Notes: generated by a model from the sequence alone, not told the origin. A stretch of 62,706 nucleotides of DNA from Candidatus Rokuibacteriota bacterium (GCA_003221455.1 QHRX01000024.1:1-62706); one strand, 5' to 3'; positions 20,101 through 30,142 are shown, counted from the first letter of the stretch. Numbers and translations: made by a program.

Positions 20101-20733
20101 GTGCCGACTCGGATCCTGGTCGCTGACGACCACCTGATCGTCCGACAGGCTCTGACGGCACTGCTCGAGGTGGAAGGCTTCTCGGTGGTGGCCGAGGTCG
20201 GAGACGGTGTTGAAGCCGTCCGCGTCGCACGCGAGCGGTGCCCAGACGTCGCCGTCCTGGATTTGTCGATGCCGCTCCTCAACGGGCTCGATGCGGCCCG
20301 GGAGATCCAACAGACGTGCCCGCGCACGAAGGCGATCCTCCTGACCATACACACGGAGGACCACTACGTGCTGGATGCACTCCGGGCCGGTATCAAGGGC
20401 TACGTCGTGAAGACCCAGGCGGCGGCCGACCTGGTCCGGGCGATCAACGAGGTGCAGAAGGGGACGGTCTACCTGAGCCCGGGCGTCTCGCAGACCGTGG
20501 TCCAGGCCTACCTGGCCAAGGCCGAGCTGCCGCCGGACCTGCTCACGCCGCGCGAGCGGCAGGTGCTGCAGCTCGTGGCCGAAGGCAAGACGACCAAGCA
20601 GGTCGCCAAGCTCCTCGGGATCACCCAGAAGACCGCGGAGTCCCACCGGACCCGGATCATGGAGAAGCTCGAGGTCCACGAGACGGCGAGCCTCGTCCGC
20701 TACGCGGTCCGGCGTGGCCTGATCCAGCCCTAG
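20101..20733 (+). CDS. NarL/FixJ-family response regulator
   Basis: A 210-aa DNA-binding regulator. The N-terminal receiver is canonical (ILVADDHLIVRQAL, phospho-acceptor Asp in VAVLDLSMPLLNG, Lys in GYVVKTQ). The C-terminal LuxR-type helix-turn-helix (LTPRERQVLQLVAEGKTTKQVAKLLGITQKTAESHRTRIMEKL) is complete. The GTG start is directly before the first beta-strand. No sensor kinase is adjacent; the nearest is the NtrB-like kinase 3 kb away, which already has its own partner. Confidence 0.92.
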   Translation: MPTRILVADDHLIVRQALTALLEVEGFSVVAEVGDGVEAVRVARERCPDVAVLDLSMPLLNGLDAAREIQQTCPRTKAILLTIHTEDHYVLDALRAGIKGYVVKTQAAADLVRAINEVQKGTVYLSPGVSQTVVQAYLAKAELPPDLLTPRERQVLQLVAEGKTTKQVAKLLGITQKTAESHRTRIMEKLEVHETASLVRYAVRRGLIQP

Positions 20734-21304
20734 CGCTCGGGCCCCTCCCTCCCTCAGGGATTCCCCGTCCAGCCATTCTGCAACTTCCCGTGTCTCCTCC
20801 GCTACCGGCCGGCTATGGGCTCCGCCCTCGAGGGGTCGTGCGAGGGAGAGATCGGCGACTCCGCACGCTCACGGCGCCATACCGGGGACCATACCCGGGA
20901 GATGAGGGCCGCCGCGAGTCGTGTCGCTCAGCATCAGGACCGGCGAGGCCGTGCAAACCGGAAGACGCCTCAGGTCACGGATCGATTGAGACAATCGGTT
21001 GAGGACTGCCTGACGACCGGCTCCACGGTTGAGACGAGGGTGTGGCCGTGCAGACAGTGGCGCACACTGACCGCTAAGGTCTAGGCCGCCCGTGGCGATC
21101 GTCGCCGACGGCGCCGTCCTCGGGCGTCGCTCAAGGCGCACACCTCTTTTCCTGCGCCATGTTACCTATCGCGGGCCTTCCCCCTCGCCTCGTCTGAGCG
21201 GGGTGTACCCGGGGTCGCCCGTATCCGCCTCCAGTAATTCACCCTACGGTTTAAGGTAAATAGCGGATAGTCAGCCGAGCCGTCGCGCGGTCGTCTTTAC
21301 AGTG
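20734..21304. other. 571-base intergenic region, no recognised gene
   Basis: ORFs here (for example 20815-21084 on the + strand) have shadow-like composition and no good ribosome-binding site. Base composition falls close to the downstream gene (ACGGTTTAAGGTAAATAGCGG), probably the promoter area of the ANTAR gene. I looked for the twin hexaloop hairpins bound by ANTAR proteins but could not assign them. Confidence 0.45.
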
Positions 21305-22051
21305 ATGGCCCTCGACTGTCGAAGCACGGAGCAGCTCCAGGTCCTCGTCGTCGAGCCCAAGGACCTCGTCGCCGCTCGCCTGAAGGAGCAGCTCCAGAGC
21401 CTGGGTCACCGCGTCCTCGGACAGGCCCGGAACGGGCCAGAGGCGATCGCGGCTGCCCAGAGACTCCAGCCGAATCTCATCGTCATGGAGGAGAAGCTGC
21501 CCCGGTTCGACGGCATCCACACGGCGCGGGCGATCGTCACCGACCGGCCCGTGCCCGTGATCCTCCTGACCGATTATGCCGGCGCCGATCTTGTGCGACG
21601 GGCAAGGGAGGCGGGGGTCGTCGCATACCTTACGTCCGTCGACCGGAAGCGGCTCCTCTCGGCCATCGAAGTCGCGGTGGAGCGTTTCGGACAACTCCAG
21701 ATCCTCCGGAGGGAAGGGGGTGACCCGAGGGAAGCGTTGGAGACCGGAAGGCTGGTGGAGCGCGCCAAGAAGGTGCTGATCACGCGGCTCGGGTGCTCCG
21801 AGGCCGAGGCTTTCCGGCACATCCTCGAGCGCACGAGGAGCACGGATCGGACCCTTCGAGAGACCGCCTGGACGATCGTCAACGCCGAGGAGGTTCTGTC
21901 CAGGCTCGACTTCCCACGCTCCCTCCAGTTGATCGTAGGGGTTGTCCGCCGGGAGCCGCGGCGGAGCTCGGGACCGACCCCGTTCACAGGCGCCGAACCG
22001 GCGATGGCGCGCGGCGGCGCCCCGCCGAAAGGGGTCGGGCCAGCGCCCTAG
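21305..22051 (+). CDS. Degenerate receiver-ANTAR protein (RNA-binding antiterminator type)
   Basis: A 248-aa protein. Residues ~10-130 have receiver-fold sequence, but the phospho-acceptor position is Glu (E62 in LIVMEEKLPRFDG), the conserved Lys is Thr (T110 in VVAYLTSVD), and the acidic pair reads VVEPKD. Phosphorylation control is therefore unlikely. Residues ~150-200 form an ANTAR domain (LVERAKKVLITRLGCSEAEAF, LRETAWTIV) that in relatives binds paired RNA hairpins to prevent termination. The ~45-residue tail is proline/alanine/glycine-rich. A GTG at 21302 directly before the ATG is an alternative start. Confidence 0.85.
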   Translation: MALDCRSTEQLQVLVVEPKDLVAARLKEQLQSLGHRVLGQARNGPEAIAAAQRLQPNLIVMEEKLPRFDGIHTARAIVTDRPVPVILLTDYAGADLVRRAREAGVVAYLTSVDRKRLLSAIEVAVERFGQLQILRREGGDPREALETGRLVERAKKVLITRLGCSEAEAFRHILERTRSTDRTLRETAWTIVNAEEVLSRLDFPRSLQLIVGVVRREPRRSSGPTPFTGAEPAMARGGAPPKGVGPAP

Positions 22052-22066
22052 GTCCGAGCCAGGCCG

Positions 22067-22372
22067 ATGGGATTCATCCCCCAATTCGTCTTGAGCATCC
22101 TCGGCGTGACGGAGGGGCGAGGCCCCGGCCCAGCGAGAATCCGCATGATCGTCCGCAGACCGTACGCCTACCTGGAGAGTCGCCTTCGCAGGGCATTTGA
22201 GGGGCGTGACGACGTCGATATCGTCTCCGATCGGCGCCGCGGCGAGCGCCGTGCGGGCGCCCGGCCCGCCCAGAAGGAGCGGCGGCAGGGCGAGCGACGG
22301 ATGACCAAGGGCCAGATGCTCGAGATCGTGATCGAGGGTGATCCGCTCACCATGCTCGTCCCACCTCATTGA
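22067..22372 (+). CDS. Small basic protein of unknown function
   Basis: A 101-aa ORF 15 bp downstream of the ANTAR gene, probably co-transcribed. It contains a short Arg-rich central region with a repeated motif (DRRRGERRAG and KERRQGERRM). The preceding MIVRRPYAYLESRLRRAFEGRDDVDIVSD resembles a small alpha/beta element. I do not recognise the family. The DRRxGERR motif recurs in short bacterial regulatory proteins, so a signalling or nucleic-acid role is conceivable. Confidence 0.5.
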   Translation: MGFIPQFVLSILGVTEGRGPGPARIRMIVRRPYAYLESRLRRAFEGRDDVDIVSDRRRGERRAGARPAQKERRQGERRMTKGQMLEIVIEGDPLTMLVPPH

Positions 22373-22800
22373 GCGAGCGGCGGATGAGCGCCGCGCCGAG
22401 GCTCGTCGGCTTGGCGCGGCCGGCGCCATCGGATGAGCCCTGGTACGGAGACGAGAGACATCCCTGGCCCTGACCGGGCTGAGCGTCCATTTTCGGACCG
22501 TACCAGTCATTCCGCGAGTCGAGCGCTGTGACGCTGTCATACTCGCTCGAGTGCGTTTCTCCGGGGCGTGGAATGTCTGGCTCGTGTCCTCCCTGAAGCT
22601 CGGTGGTGAGGGCCGGGCCTTGGTCGGGAGCGCAAGGAGGGGCTTCCGTCGCGACCCCTCGGGGCGGCCGCGACGCCGGCGCGATCGAACCTCGACGAAA
22701 CTTGGACGGCGCGGGGCGCGCCCGGGAGGAGGTCGAGCGAGCGCTCGGCGGACAAGGCTTCCCGGTACGGGGCTGTGAGATTCACCGGCCGCCGCGGGTC
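22373..22800. other. 428-base convergent intergenic region
   Basis: It separates the small basic protein gene from the convergent lipoprotein gene. ORFs on both strands are shadow-like and no terminator hairpin with a T-run was seen. Confidence 0.45.
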
Positions 22801-23499
22801 TCAGCGGCGGGGCTGCACGAGCTCTTGGGCGAGGATGTTCGCCTTGTCCGCGAGCGTGGCCGCCCGCTGCAGGTCCTGGCGCTCGAGGGCCTCTCGCGCC
22901 TTCGCGAGGAAGCTCTGAATCGTCGAGTACGTCTCTGCCTGCTCCGGGGGCAAGGCCTTCCCGTCGAGCGGCCGGAGGAGCCCCTCCGTCGCGTCGAGTC
23001 GCGCCCGGGTCTCCCGGCTCAGCCGTTCGGCCGCCTCCGGGCTCACGTCGGGCGACAGGACGGGCGCGACGGGCGGCGCCACGGCCGCCGGGAGCTCGGC
23101 GCAGCACGCCAGGAGGGCGGCCGCGAGCTCGCTGGCCAGGAGGTGGGCCTTCTCCGCGAGCGCGGCCGCCCCCTGGAGGTCCCGGCGCTGGAGGGCATCC
23201 TTCGCCTTCGCGAGAAGGCTCTGGACGGTCGAGTACCTCTCCGCCTGCTCCGCGGGCACGACCTTGCCGTCGAGGGGCCGGAGGAGCCCCTCCGTCGCGT
23301 CGAGCCGCACCCGGGTCTCCCGGCTCAGCCGTTCGGCCGTCTCCGGGCTCGCCTCGGGGGGCCGGGGGGGCGCGACGGGCGCCGCCTTCTCGGCGGCGAG
23401 CTTCGGCGGCGCCACGACCGCCGGGAGCCCGGCGCAGGCGGCGAGGGACAGGGCGAACACCACGCACCAGACCGACCCCCTCAACGGTCCGCTCGGCAT
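22801..23499 (-). CDS. Lipoprotein with two tandem copies of one module
   Basis: A 232-aa predicted lipoprotein: signal peptide MPSGPLRGSVWCVVFALSLAAC with lipobox LAAC. Two near-identical helical modules follow, each containing AERLSRETRxRLDATEGLLR, PLDGK, a YSTxQSxLAKAxxAL segment and an LADKAN/LAEKAH-like end. The second copy is preceded by LLACCAELPAAVAPP, a degenerate copy of the lipobox region LAACAGLPAVVAPP. The gene therefore looks doubled in tandem, including its signal-cleavage area. It is 26 bp downstream of the histidine kinase gene on the same strand, suggesting an envelope-sensing accessory role. Confidence 0.8.
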   Translation of the reverse strand: MPSGPLRGSVWCVVFALSLAACAGLPAVVAPPKLAAEKAAPVAPPRPPEASPETAERLSRETRVRLDATEGLLRPLDGKVVPAEQAERYSTVQSLLAKAKDALQRRDLQGAAALAEKAHLLASELAAALLACCAELPAAVAPPVAPVLSPDVSPEAAERLSRETRARLDATEGLLRPLDGKALPPEQAETYSTIQSFLAKAREALERQDLQRAATLADKANILAQELVQPRR

Positions 23500-23525
23500 T
23501 CCGGCATCGCCCACGGCGCCCTGCC

Positions 23526-25334
23526 CTACCGGACCGGGAGCTGAACGCTCACCGTGGTGCCGCGGCCGACCTCGGACGAGACGCCGATTGCGCCGTCGTG
23601 GAGCTGGACGATCCGGTAGGCGACGGCGAGCCCGATCCCGCTCCCCTCGGGCTTCGTCGTGTAGTAGAGCTTGAAGATCCTGTCGAGATCGGCGGGCGCG
23701 ATCCCGACGCCTTCGTCGGCGACGCGCACGATCACGGATCCGGGAACGGCCCGCTCGGTCGCGATCCGGACGGCGCCGCCGACGGGCATGGCCTGGCAGG
23801 CGTTCAGGACGATGTTCATCAGCGCCTGGTGGAGGAGCTCCTGATCGCCCGCGATGGCGGGGAGCGCCGGCTCGGCTTCGATCGCGAACCGCACGCCCGC
23901 GGGCCCCCACTCGGCCTCGAGGAGCGCGACCATGTCGCGGAGGACCGCGTTCAGGTCGACGGGCTTCAGATTCAGCTCCTGCGGTCGCAGAAACCGGAGG
24001 AAACCCTGGACGACCCGATCCAGTCTCCGGATCTCGCTGGCGATGATCTCGAGGTTCTCCTGCACCTCGCCGGGGGCGCCCCCGAGCCGCTCCCGGAGGA
24101 GCTCGAGATGGATCATCATGGCGTTGAGGGGATTCTTGACCTCGTGGGCAACGCCCGACGTGAGGCGGCCGAGCTCGGTCAGCTTGGCCGAGTAGCTGAT
24201 CAGCGACTGGAGCGTCTTCACCGACTCGAGATCCTTGAAGAGCGCGACGGCGCCGCGCGCCAGCCCGCCGTCCGTCACGAGGAAGCCGGAGGCGAGCAGC
24301 GCCCGGGGTCCACGCTCGGTCGGCACGACGACCGTCGCCTTGCGCACACCGGCCGGTTCGGCGAAGATCCGCTCCACCAGCGCCCGGCACGGGTGTGCCG
24401 GCTCCAGCACCTCGTCCAGGCGCGCGCCCACGGCCTGCTCGAGGGGCCGCCCCACGATCGCCTCGCTCGCCTTGTTGAAGAAGAGGATCCGGCGCTCGTC
24501 ATTGAGGAAGATGATCGCGTCCTCCAGGCCGTCGACGACCTGCTGGAGATGGGCTCGCTCGCTGAGCATCTGCAGGCGCTCGGACTGCAGCTGCTGCCCG
24601 AGGAGTTGGAGGCCCCCGGCCAGGTCGCCGAGCTCGTCGCCCGCCTCGAGGGCGGCGCCGACGTTGAACTCGCCCTGCCGGAGGCGGCTCATCTCGCGGA
24701 CGAGGATCCGGACCGGGCGCAGGAGCACGTTGGCGAGACCGATCGCCACGAGCGATGCCACCGCGAGGGCGAGGCCCGCGAGCGCCAGGCTTCCTTTGAG
24801 GGCGGCGGTGAGCTCTGAGCGGAGCAGGCTCGAGGAGACGCCCAGCCGGATGCTTCCGAACGGCGCCCCGTTCAGCGCGAGGGGGAGGACCGCCTCCCAG
24901 ACGCCGCCCCCGCCGTAGCCGTAGAGGATGCGGAGCCGGCGGACGGGGCCGGCCGAGACCAGGGTGCGAAGGTCCGACCGCTCGGGGGCGACCGACCCCT
25001 CCTTGTCGCGCTCGCTGTGCAGGATCACCCGTCCGGCGCCGTCGGCGATCAGCGCGTAGACGAGGTAGGGCGAGTAGCCGACGCTCGCTTCGAGCAGGCT
25101 CTGGAGCTCCGGCTCCGGCTGGAGCTCCCCGCCGGACGGGCGGCGCCGGGCCCGCGCCAGCGACTGACCGGTCTGGGCGTAGATCTGCTTCGCGATCAGC
25201 TCGGCTTGCTGGGCCGCGTTCTCGACGACCACCCGGGTCAGCTGGGCCAGGTGGACGAGGGTCGCGCTGGTCACCACGACGAACGTCAGCGCGACGATCC
25301 CGACCACCTCTTTGGTCCGCAGGCCCCAGCGCAT
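23526..25334 (-). CDS. Membrane sensor histidine kinase (NtrB/AtoS-like)
   Basis: A 602-aa kinase. TM1 is at ~10-30 (VVGIVALTFVVVTSATLV), followed by an extracytoplasmic sensor region, TM2 at ~165-190, a HAMP linker (RPVRILVREMSRLRQGEF), a PAS domain (VVDGLEDAIIFLNDERRILFFNKASE) and HisKA with the phosphorylated H397 in SGVAHEVKNPLNAM. The HATPase domain has N, G1 and G2 boxes (NIVLNACQAM, DEGVGIAP, GSGIGLAVAYRIV). The ATG lies 2 bp after the stop of the sigma54-dependent regulator, so they are a cognate pair. The ligand is unknown. Confidence 0.92.
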   Translation of the reverse strand: MRWGLRTKEVVGIVALTFVVVTSATLVHLAQLTRVVVENAAQQAELIAKQIYAQTGQSLARARRRPSGGELQPEPELQSLLEASVGYSPYLVYALIADGAGRVILHSERDKEGSVAPERSDLRTLVSAGPVRRLRILYGYGGGGVWEAVLPLALNGAPFGSIRLGVSSSLLRSELTAALKGSLALAGLALAVASLVAIGLANVLLRPVRILVREMSRLRQGEFNVGAALEAGDELGDLAGGLQLLGQQLQSERLQMLSERAHLQQVVDGLEDAIIFLNDERRILFFNKASEAIVGRPLEQAVGARLDEVLEPAHPCRALVERIFAEPAGVRKATVVVPTERGPRALLASGFLVTDGGLARGAVALFKDLESVKTLQSLISYSAKLTELGRLTSGVAHEVKNPLNAMMIHLELLRERLGGAPGEVQENLEIIASEIRRLDRVVQGFLRFLRPQELNLKPVDLNAVLRDMVALLEAEWGPAGVRFAIEAEPALPAIAGDQELLHQALMNIVLNACQAMPVGGAVRIATERAVPGSVIVRVADEGVGIAPADLDRIFKLYYTTKPEGSGIGLAVAYRIVQLHDGAIGVSSEVGRGTTVSVQLPVR

Positions 25335-25336
25335 CG

Positions 25337-26692
<1,356 letters not shown>

Positions 26693-26802
26693 CCGCCCAA
26701 CCTTAACCAACGCGCGGGCCCGGGTCCACTACCGAATCGAGGCGACGATTCCTCGGCCGTCCCATTGACAGGGGCGCCCGCGGGTGTGATTCTCCAAGCC
26801 GC

Positions 26803-27306
26803 GTGAGGCTGATCCTGATCCGCCACGCCGATGCCGGTGACCCCGATCCGCGGCGTTACCCGGATGATCGCTCGCGCCCGCTCACGCCTGACGGGGAACG
26901 CCAGCACCGGCTGATCGCCGACGGCCTCGCCCGCATGGGGCTCACGGCGACCCATGTCCTCACGAGCCCGCTCCGCCGCGCCCGCGAGACCGCCGAGATC
27001 ACCGCGCGGGCGTTGGGTTTCTTGGGCGCGATCGAACCGGTGGCGGCGCTGGGGGACGACGTCGCGGCGCCGGGCCTGCTCGAGAGGTTCGCGCGGTACC
27101 CAGGCGACGCCGTCGTCGTGTGCGTGGGGCACGAGCCGCAGCTCTCGCGGCTCGCCGCCATCCTGCTCCATCCCGACGGGACGATCGGGATCGCGCTCTC
27201 CCGGAGCGGCGTCCTGGCACTCGAGTGCGCGACGACCCCCGCGCCCGGCGCCGCGCGCCTCCTCTACCTCCTCCCGCCGCGGGAGCTCCTCCGGCTCTTG
27301 GGCTAG
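26803..27306 (+). CDS. sixA: SixA-type phosphohistidine phosphatase
   Basis: A 167-aa histidine phosphatase of the SixA size class. The phospho-accepting motif LILIRHADAG replaces the classical RHG, as in SixA. The second Arg/Glu set (TSPLRRARETAEI) and the C-terminal catalytic His (VCVGHEPQLSRLA) are present. In E. coli SixA dephosphorylates His-containing phosphotransfer proteins. The GTG start is adjacent to the first strand. It is divergent from the ntrC/kinase operon (110 bp apart), making a role in damping that or another phosphorelay plausible. Confidence 0.85.
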   Translation: MRLILIRHADAGDPDPRRYPDDRSRPLTPDGERQHRLIADGLARMGLTATHVLTSPLRRARETAEITARALGFLGAIEPVAALGDDVAAPGLLERFARYPGDAVVVCVGHEPQLSRLAAILLHPDGTIGIALSRSGVLALECATTPAPGAARLLYLLPPRELLRLLG

Positions 27307-27810
27307 CCGCTGCGGCCAGGCGCGGCTCGACGCGGAGGGCGCGGCCGCGCCCGGGAGCTACGGCATGAGCGGGGTGCGGGGTCGCGGGTCTGGGCCCCGC
27401 ACGGCGGGTCCGGCCCGAGGCGCGTGTCCACCGCGAGAGGTGAATCGACGATCCCCCCGTCGGGAACCCAGATCTTGACTCGACAGGGCTTGACAACGGC
27501 CCGGCGCGTGGCCCAAAGTCTCCGCTACCGTACGGACCATATTGATCTCGACGGGGTCGACAGTGCCCCTTGCAGGATTCGAGGAGAGGGCTTCCTCGGA
27601 CGGCCACTCGGTTGGTCGCGGGGATTGCCGTGCCCGCGCGGCCGGACGCCGGCGCCCCTCCGCGCGCGCGTCTCGCGGGCCGCCGGCTCGCGCCCGCGCC
27701 CCAGCTCGTCGTGGATCGCTCCCGGCATCTCGCCACGCCCAAAGGGACGCGAGCCATCTCTTTTCTAGCGGGCACTGAGTCGAAGCGGGTCTCGAGGCGA
27801 AGGAGGAACC
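27307..27810. other. 504-base region upstream of the PQQ dehydrogenase
   Basis: No credible gene. Two TTGAC boxes lie 15 bp apart (TTGACT at 27475 and TTGACA at 27490), but neither has a convincing -10 at the normal distance; an ACCATATTGATC patch lies further on. An AAGGAGGAACC ribosome-binding site ends the region, giving the dehydrogenase very strong translation signals. Confidence 0.45.
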
Positions 27811-29514
27811 ATGGACCGATTCTGGAGAACGATCGCGATCGCGGGCGTGCTGTTACTGTCCCTCATCAGCGTTGCGGGTCAGGCGCAGGCCGACCAGGCA
27901 AAGGGGAGTGGGGTCACGGACGTCATGCTCGCCGCCGACCCCGGCGAATCCTGGCTGCATACGAACGGCAACTGGGCCGCGCAACGCTTCAGCACGCTGG
28001 CCCAGCTGAACCCGAGCAATGTGAAGAACCTGAAGGTCGCCTGGATCTTCTCCCCCGGGGGGAAGACCGACGCCATGGCCACGCCGCTCTACCACGACGG
28101 GCTCGTCTACTTCCCGCAGGACAACAAGGTCTTTGCGCTCGACGCCAACACCGGGCGAGTGGTGTGGAAGTACGAGCACAAGCTGCCCGACGACTGGGGC
28201 GGCTACAACGTGCCCTTCTTCACCGGCAAGCATCGCGGCGTGGCGATCTACGGCGAGTACATCTACTTCCTGTCGAATGACGCCAAGCTGCACGCGATCC
28301 ACTACAAGACCGGTCAGGCGAAGTTCGTAAAGGCGTACTCCGACTTCCCCTACCCGAAGGACTTCGCCAAGGCCGCGGACGCCAACGGCTATTGCACCAC
28401 CGTCGGTCCGCTCGCGGTACCCGGCACGATCATCGTACCGATGAACGCCACCGACACCGGCGGGCTTCCGGGGTACGTGATCGGCGTGAACCCCGACAAC
28501 GGCGACATCAAGTGGAAGGCCAACATGATCCCGGCGCCGGGCGAGCCGGGCGCCGAGACCTGGCCGGGTGACAGCGCCCAGTGGGGCGGGGCTGGCCCCT
28601 GGATCACCGGCTCCTGGGACCCAGACCTGAGGATGTACTTCACGGGCACCGCCAACGCCTACCCGTGGAATCCCTCGACCCGGGGCGGCGGCAAGGCGGA
28701 CAACGTCGGGGCCGCGAGTGTGGTGGCGGTCGACACCGACGGCGGCAAGGTGGTCTGGCGCTATCAGGCCGTCCCCGGTGACCCCTGGGACTTCGACGTG
28801 CCGCAGACGCCAATTCTCGTGAATATCGACGGCACGACGACGGTCGTGCACCCGAACAAGACCGGCTTCATCCACTATCTGGACGCGAAGAGCGGGAAGT
28901 TTCTGAAGGCGCTCCGCTTCGCGGACAAGATCAACTGGATCAAGGGGTACGACGAGAACGGGCGGCCGGTTGGGCAGCTCGATCTCCCCGCGGTGGCGGG
29001 CCCGACGGTCGAAGTGTGGCCGAGCCTTCTCGGCGGCGTGAACATGTATCCCAACGCCTACAGTCCCAAGACGGGCCTGATTTACCTCGCGGCCCGAAAC
29101 CTGGGGATGAAGTACGGCTTCGAGGAGATCAAGGTCATCAGCAACGTCCGGCACTTCGGCGCCTACCAGGAGTTCATCTGGGGGTACGAGGTGGACGAAG
29201 CCAGAGACGTCCGAACGGGCCGGGAAGTCTGGCGAGATCAGAAGTCGAAGGACGGCTATGCCGGGGGGATGCTCACCACGGCGGGCAACCTGGTCTTCTA
29301 CACGAGCCAGAACGGGGCGTTCCAGGCCATGAACGCCACGACGGGCGAGATTCTCTACTCCCTCAATCTGGGCACGACGCCCAAGGCCGGCCCGATCACC
29401 TTCCTGCATAACGGCAAGCAGATGGTCGTCCAAGCCCTCGGCGGGGTGCCGGGCTTCGGATACGAAGGACACAATCTGGAGTTCGGCAGCGTGGTCGTCG
29501 GGTTCTCCGAGTAA
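27811..29514 (+). CDS. Periplasmic PQQ-dependent alcohol dehydrogenase (divergent methanol/ethanol family)
   Basis: A 567-aa quinoprotein with a Sec signal (TIAIAGVLLLSLISVAGQAQA). It has an eight-bladed propeller with repeated W-motifs (ALDANTGRVVWKY, VDTDGGKVVWRYQ, MNATTGEILYSL). The catalytic-site pair D327-F-D329 (DPWDFDVPQTP) has the extra Asp seen in lanthanide-dependent XoxF/ExaF enzymes, and N282 (GTAN) matches the metal-ligand Asn. Two canonical features are changed: the vicinal Cys-Cys is Phe136-Phe137 (VPFFTGKHRGVA), and the metal-ligand Glu segment reads NATDTGGLPG. It therefore belongs to an atypical clade and its substrate and metal are open. A cytochrome c gene follows. Confidence 0.88.
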   Translation: MDRFWRTIAIAGVLLLSLISVAGQAQADQAKGSGVTDVMLAADPGESWLHTNGNWAAQRFSTLAQLNPSNVKNLKVAWIFSPGGKTDAMATPLYHDGLVYFPQDNKVFALDANTGRVVWKYEHKLPDDWGGYNVPFFTGKHRGVAIYGEYIYFLSNDAKLHAIHYKTGQAKFVKAYSDFPYPKDFAKAADANGYCTTVGPLAVPGTIIVPMNATDTGGLPGYVIGVNPDNGDIKWKANMIPAPGEPGAETWPGDSAQWGGAGPWITGSWDPDLRMYFTGTANAYPWNPSTRGGGKADNVGAASVVAVDTDGGKVVWRYQAVPGDPWDFDVPQTPILVNIDGTTTVVHPNKTGFIHYLDAKSGKFLKALRFADKINWIKGYDENGRPVGQLDLPAVAGPTVEVWPSLLGGVNMYPNAYSPKTGLIYLAARNLGMKYGFEEIKVISNVRHFGAYQEFIWGYEVDEARDVRTGREVWRDQKSKDGYAGGMLTTAGNLVFYTSQNGAFQAMNATTGEILYSLNLGTTPKAGPITFLHNGKQMVVQALGGVPGFGYEGHNLEFGSVVVGFSE

Positions 29515-29521
29515 GCGAACT

Positions 29522-29595
29522 CGTCGCGGGAGCGTGGGCGGGCGGAGGCCGCGCGGATTTCCTCGCGCGGACCTCTTCCCGCCCACGGCGCGACG
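29522..29595 (+). other. Long hairpin between the PQQ dehydrogenase and cytochrome c genes
   Basis: A nearly continuous inverted repeat of four paired blocks: CGTCGCG, GTGGGCGGG, GAGG and CCGCGC with their complements, about 26 base pairs, a 10-nt loop and small bulges. It begins 8 bp after the dehydrogenase stop. No T-run follows, so it is more likely an mRNA-stabilising or processing structure than a simple intrinsic terminator. Confidence 0.65.
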
Positions 29596-29637
29596 GCGGA
29601 CGCGGGGGGAGCCTGCCCCCCACGGGCGGGTCAAGCG

Positions 29638-30084
29638 ATGAAACGGGAAAAGGGTCTAGCGATGGGGCGAATCGCTTTGTGGGTTGCGCTGGGAACTGTT
29701 CTGGCGCTGCTCGTCGTGGATGGATCGCTGCCTGGGGTCGGCCACGGCGCGCGCGCCGACTCCGACATACCCGGGACAAACCCGCTCTCGGGCGATCAGA
29801 AGGCGATCGCGGAAGGCCGTTCCTGGTTCCGGGCGACCTGTAGCGTCTGCCACGGGGGGCGGGCGGACGGCGCGGGCGAGCGCGGGCAGGGCGCCGACCT
29901 CAGGGTCTTCAGCAAGGGGTTCCGGAGGTTCGTGGAGACGGTCAAGAACGGCAAGGATACCGGCCGCACGATGAAGATGCCCGCGTGGGGGCGGGTCCTG
30001 TCTGAGCAGCAGATCTACCAGATCGGCGCCTACCTGGAGACGCTGGCCCTCGAAGGGGCGAACTGGAAGGCGCCCGCCCAGTAA
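29638..30084 (+). CDS. Periplasmic monoheme cytochrome c
   Basis: A 148-aa class I cytochrome with an N-terminal signal/anchor (ALWVALGTVLALLVVDGSL). One heme-binding site CSVCH lies near residue 68, and the likely axial Met is in GRTMKMPAWG. The C-terminal helix (LSEQQIYQIGAYLETL) is typical. Its place after the PQQ dehydrogenase indicates that it accepts electrons from it, in the role of XoxG/cytochrome cL. A second in-frame ATG at 29662 has an AAAAGGG ribosome-binding site and could be the true start. Confidence 0.88.
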   Translation: MKREKGLAMGRIALWVALGTVLALLVVDGSLPGVGHGARADSDIPGTNPLSGDQKAIAEGRSWFRATCSVCHGGRADGAGERGQGADLRVFSKGFRRFVETVKNGKDTGRTMKMPAWGRVLSEQQIYQIGAYLETLALEGANWKAPAQ

Positions 30085-30142
30085 TCCGTGGGCCTGGCGG
30101 CTCGCCGGGCCGGGGACGGCCCGCGCCGCCTGCGCCGCGCCA

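Noticed and set aside
20815-21084. 89-aa + strand ORF between the NarL and ANTAR genes
   Set aside because: No recognisable ribosome-binding site or domain and shadow-like composition; left as intergenic.
28555-28580. Glu in GAETWPGDS of the PQQ dehydrogenase as the metal ligand
   Set aside because: By spacing and flanking motifs this is the conserved TWPGD segment, not the SGAExGVRG ligand site, which lies about 35 residues earlier and reads NATDTGGLPG.
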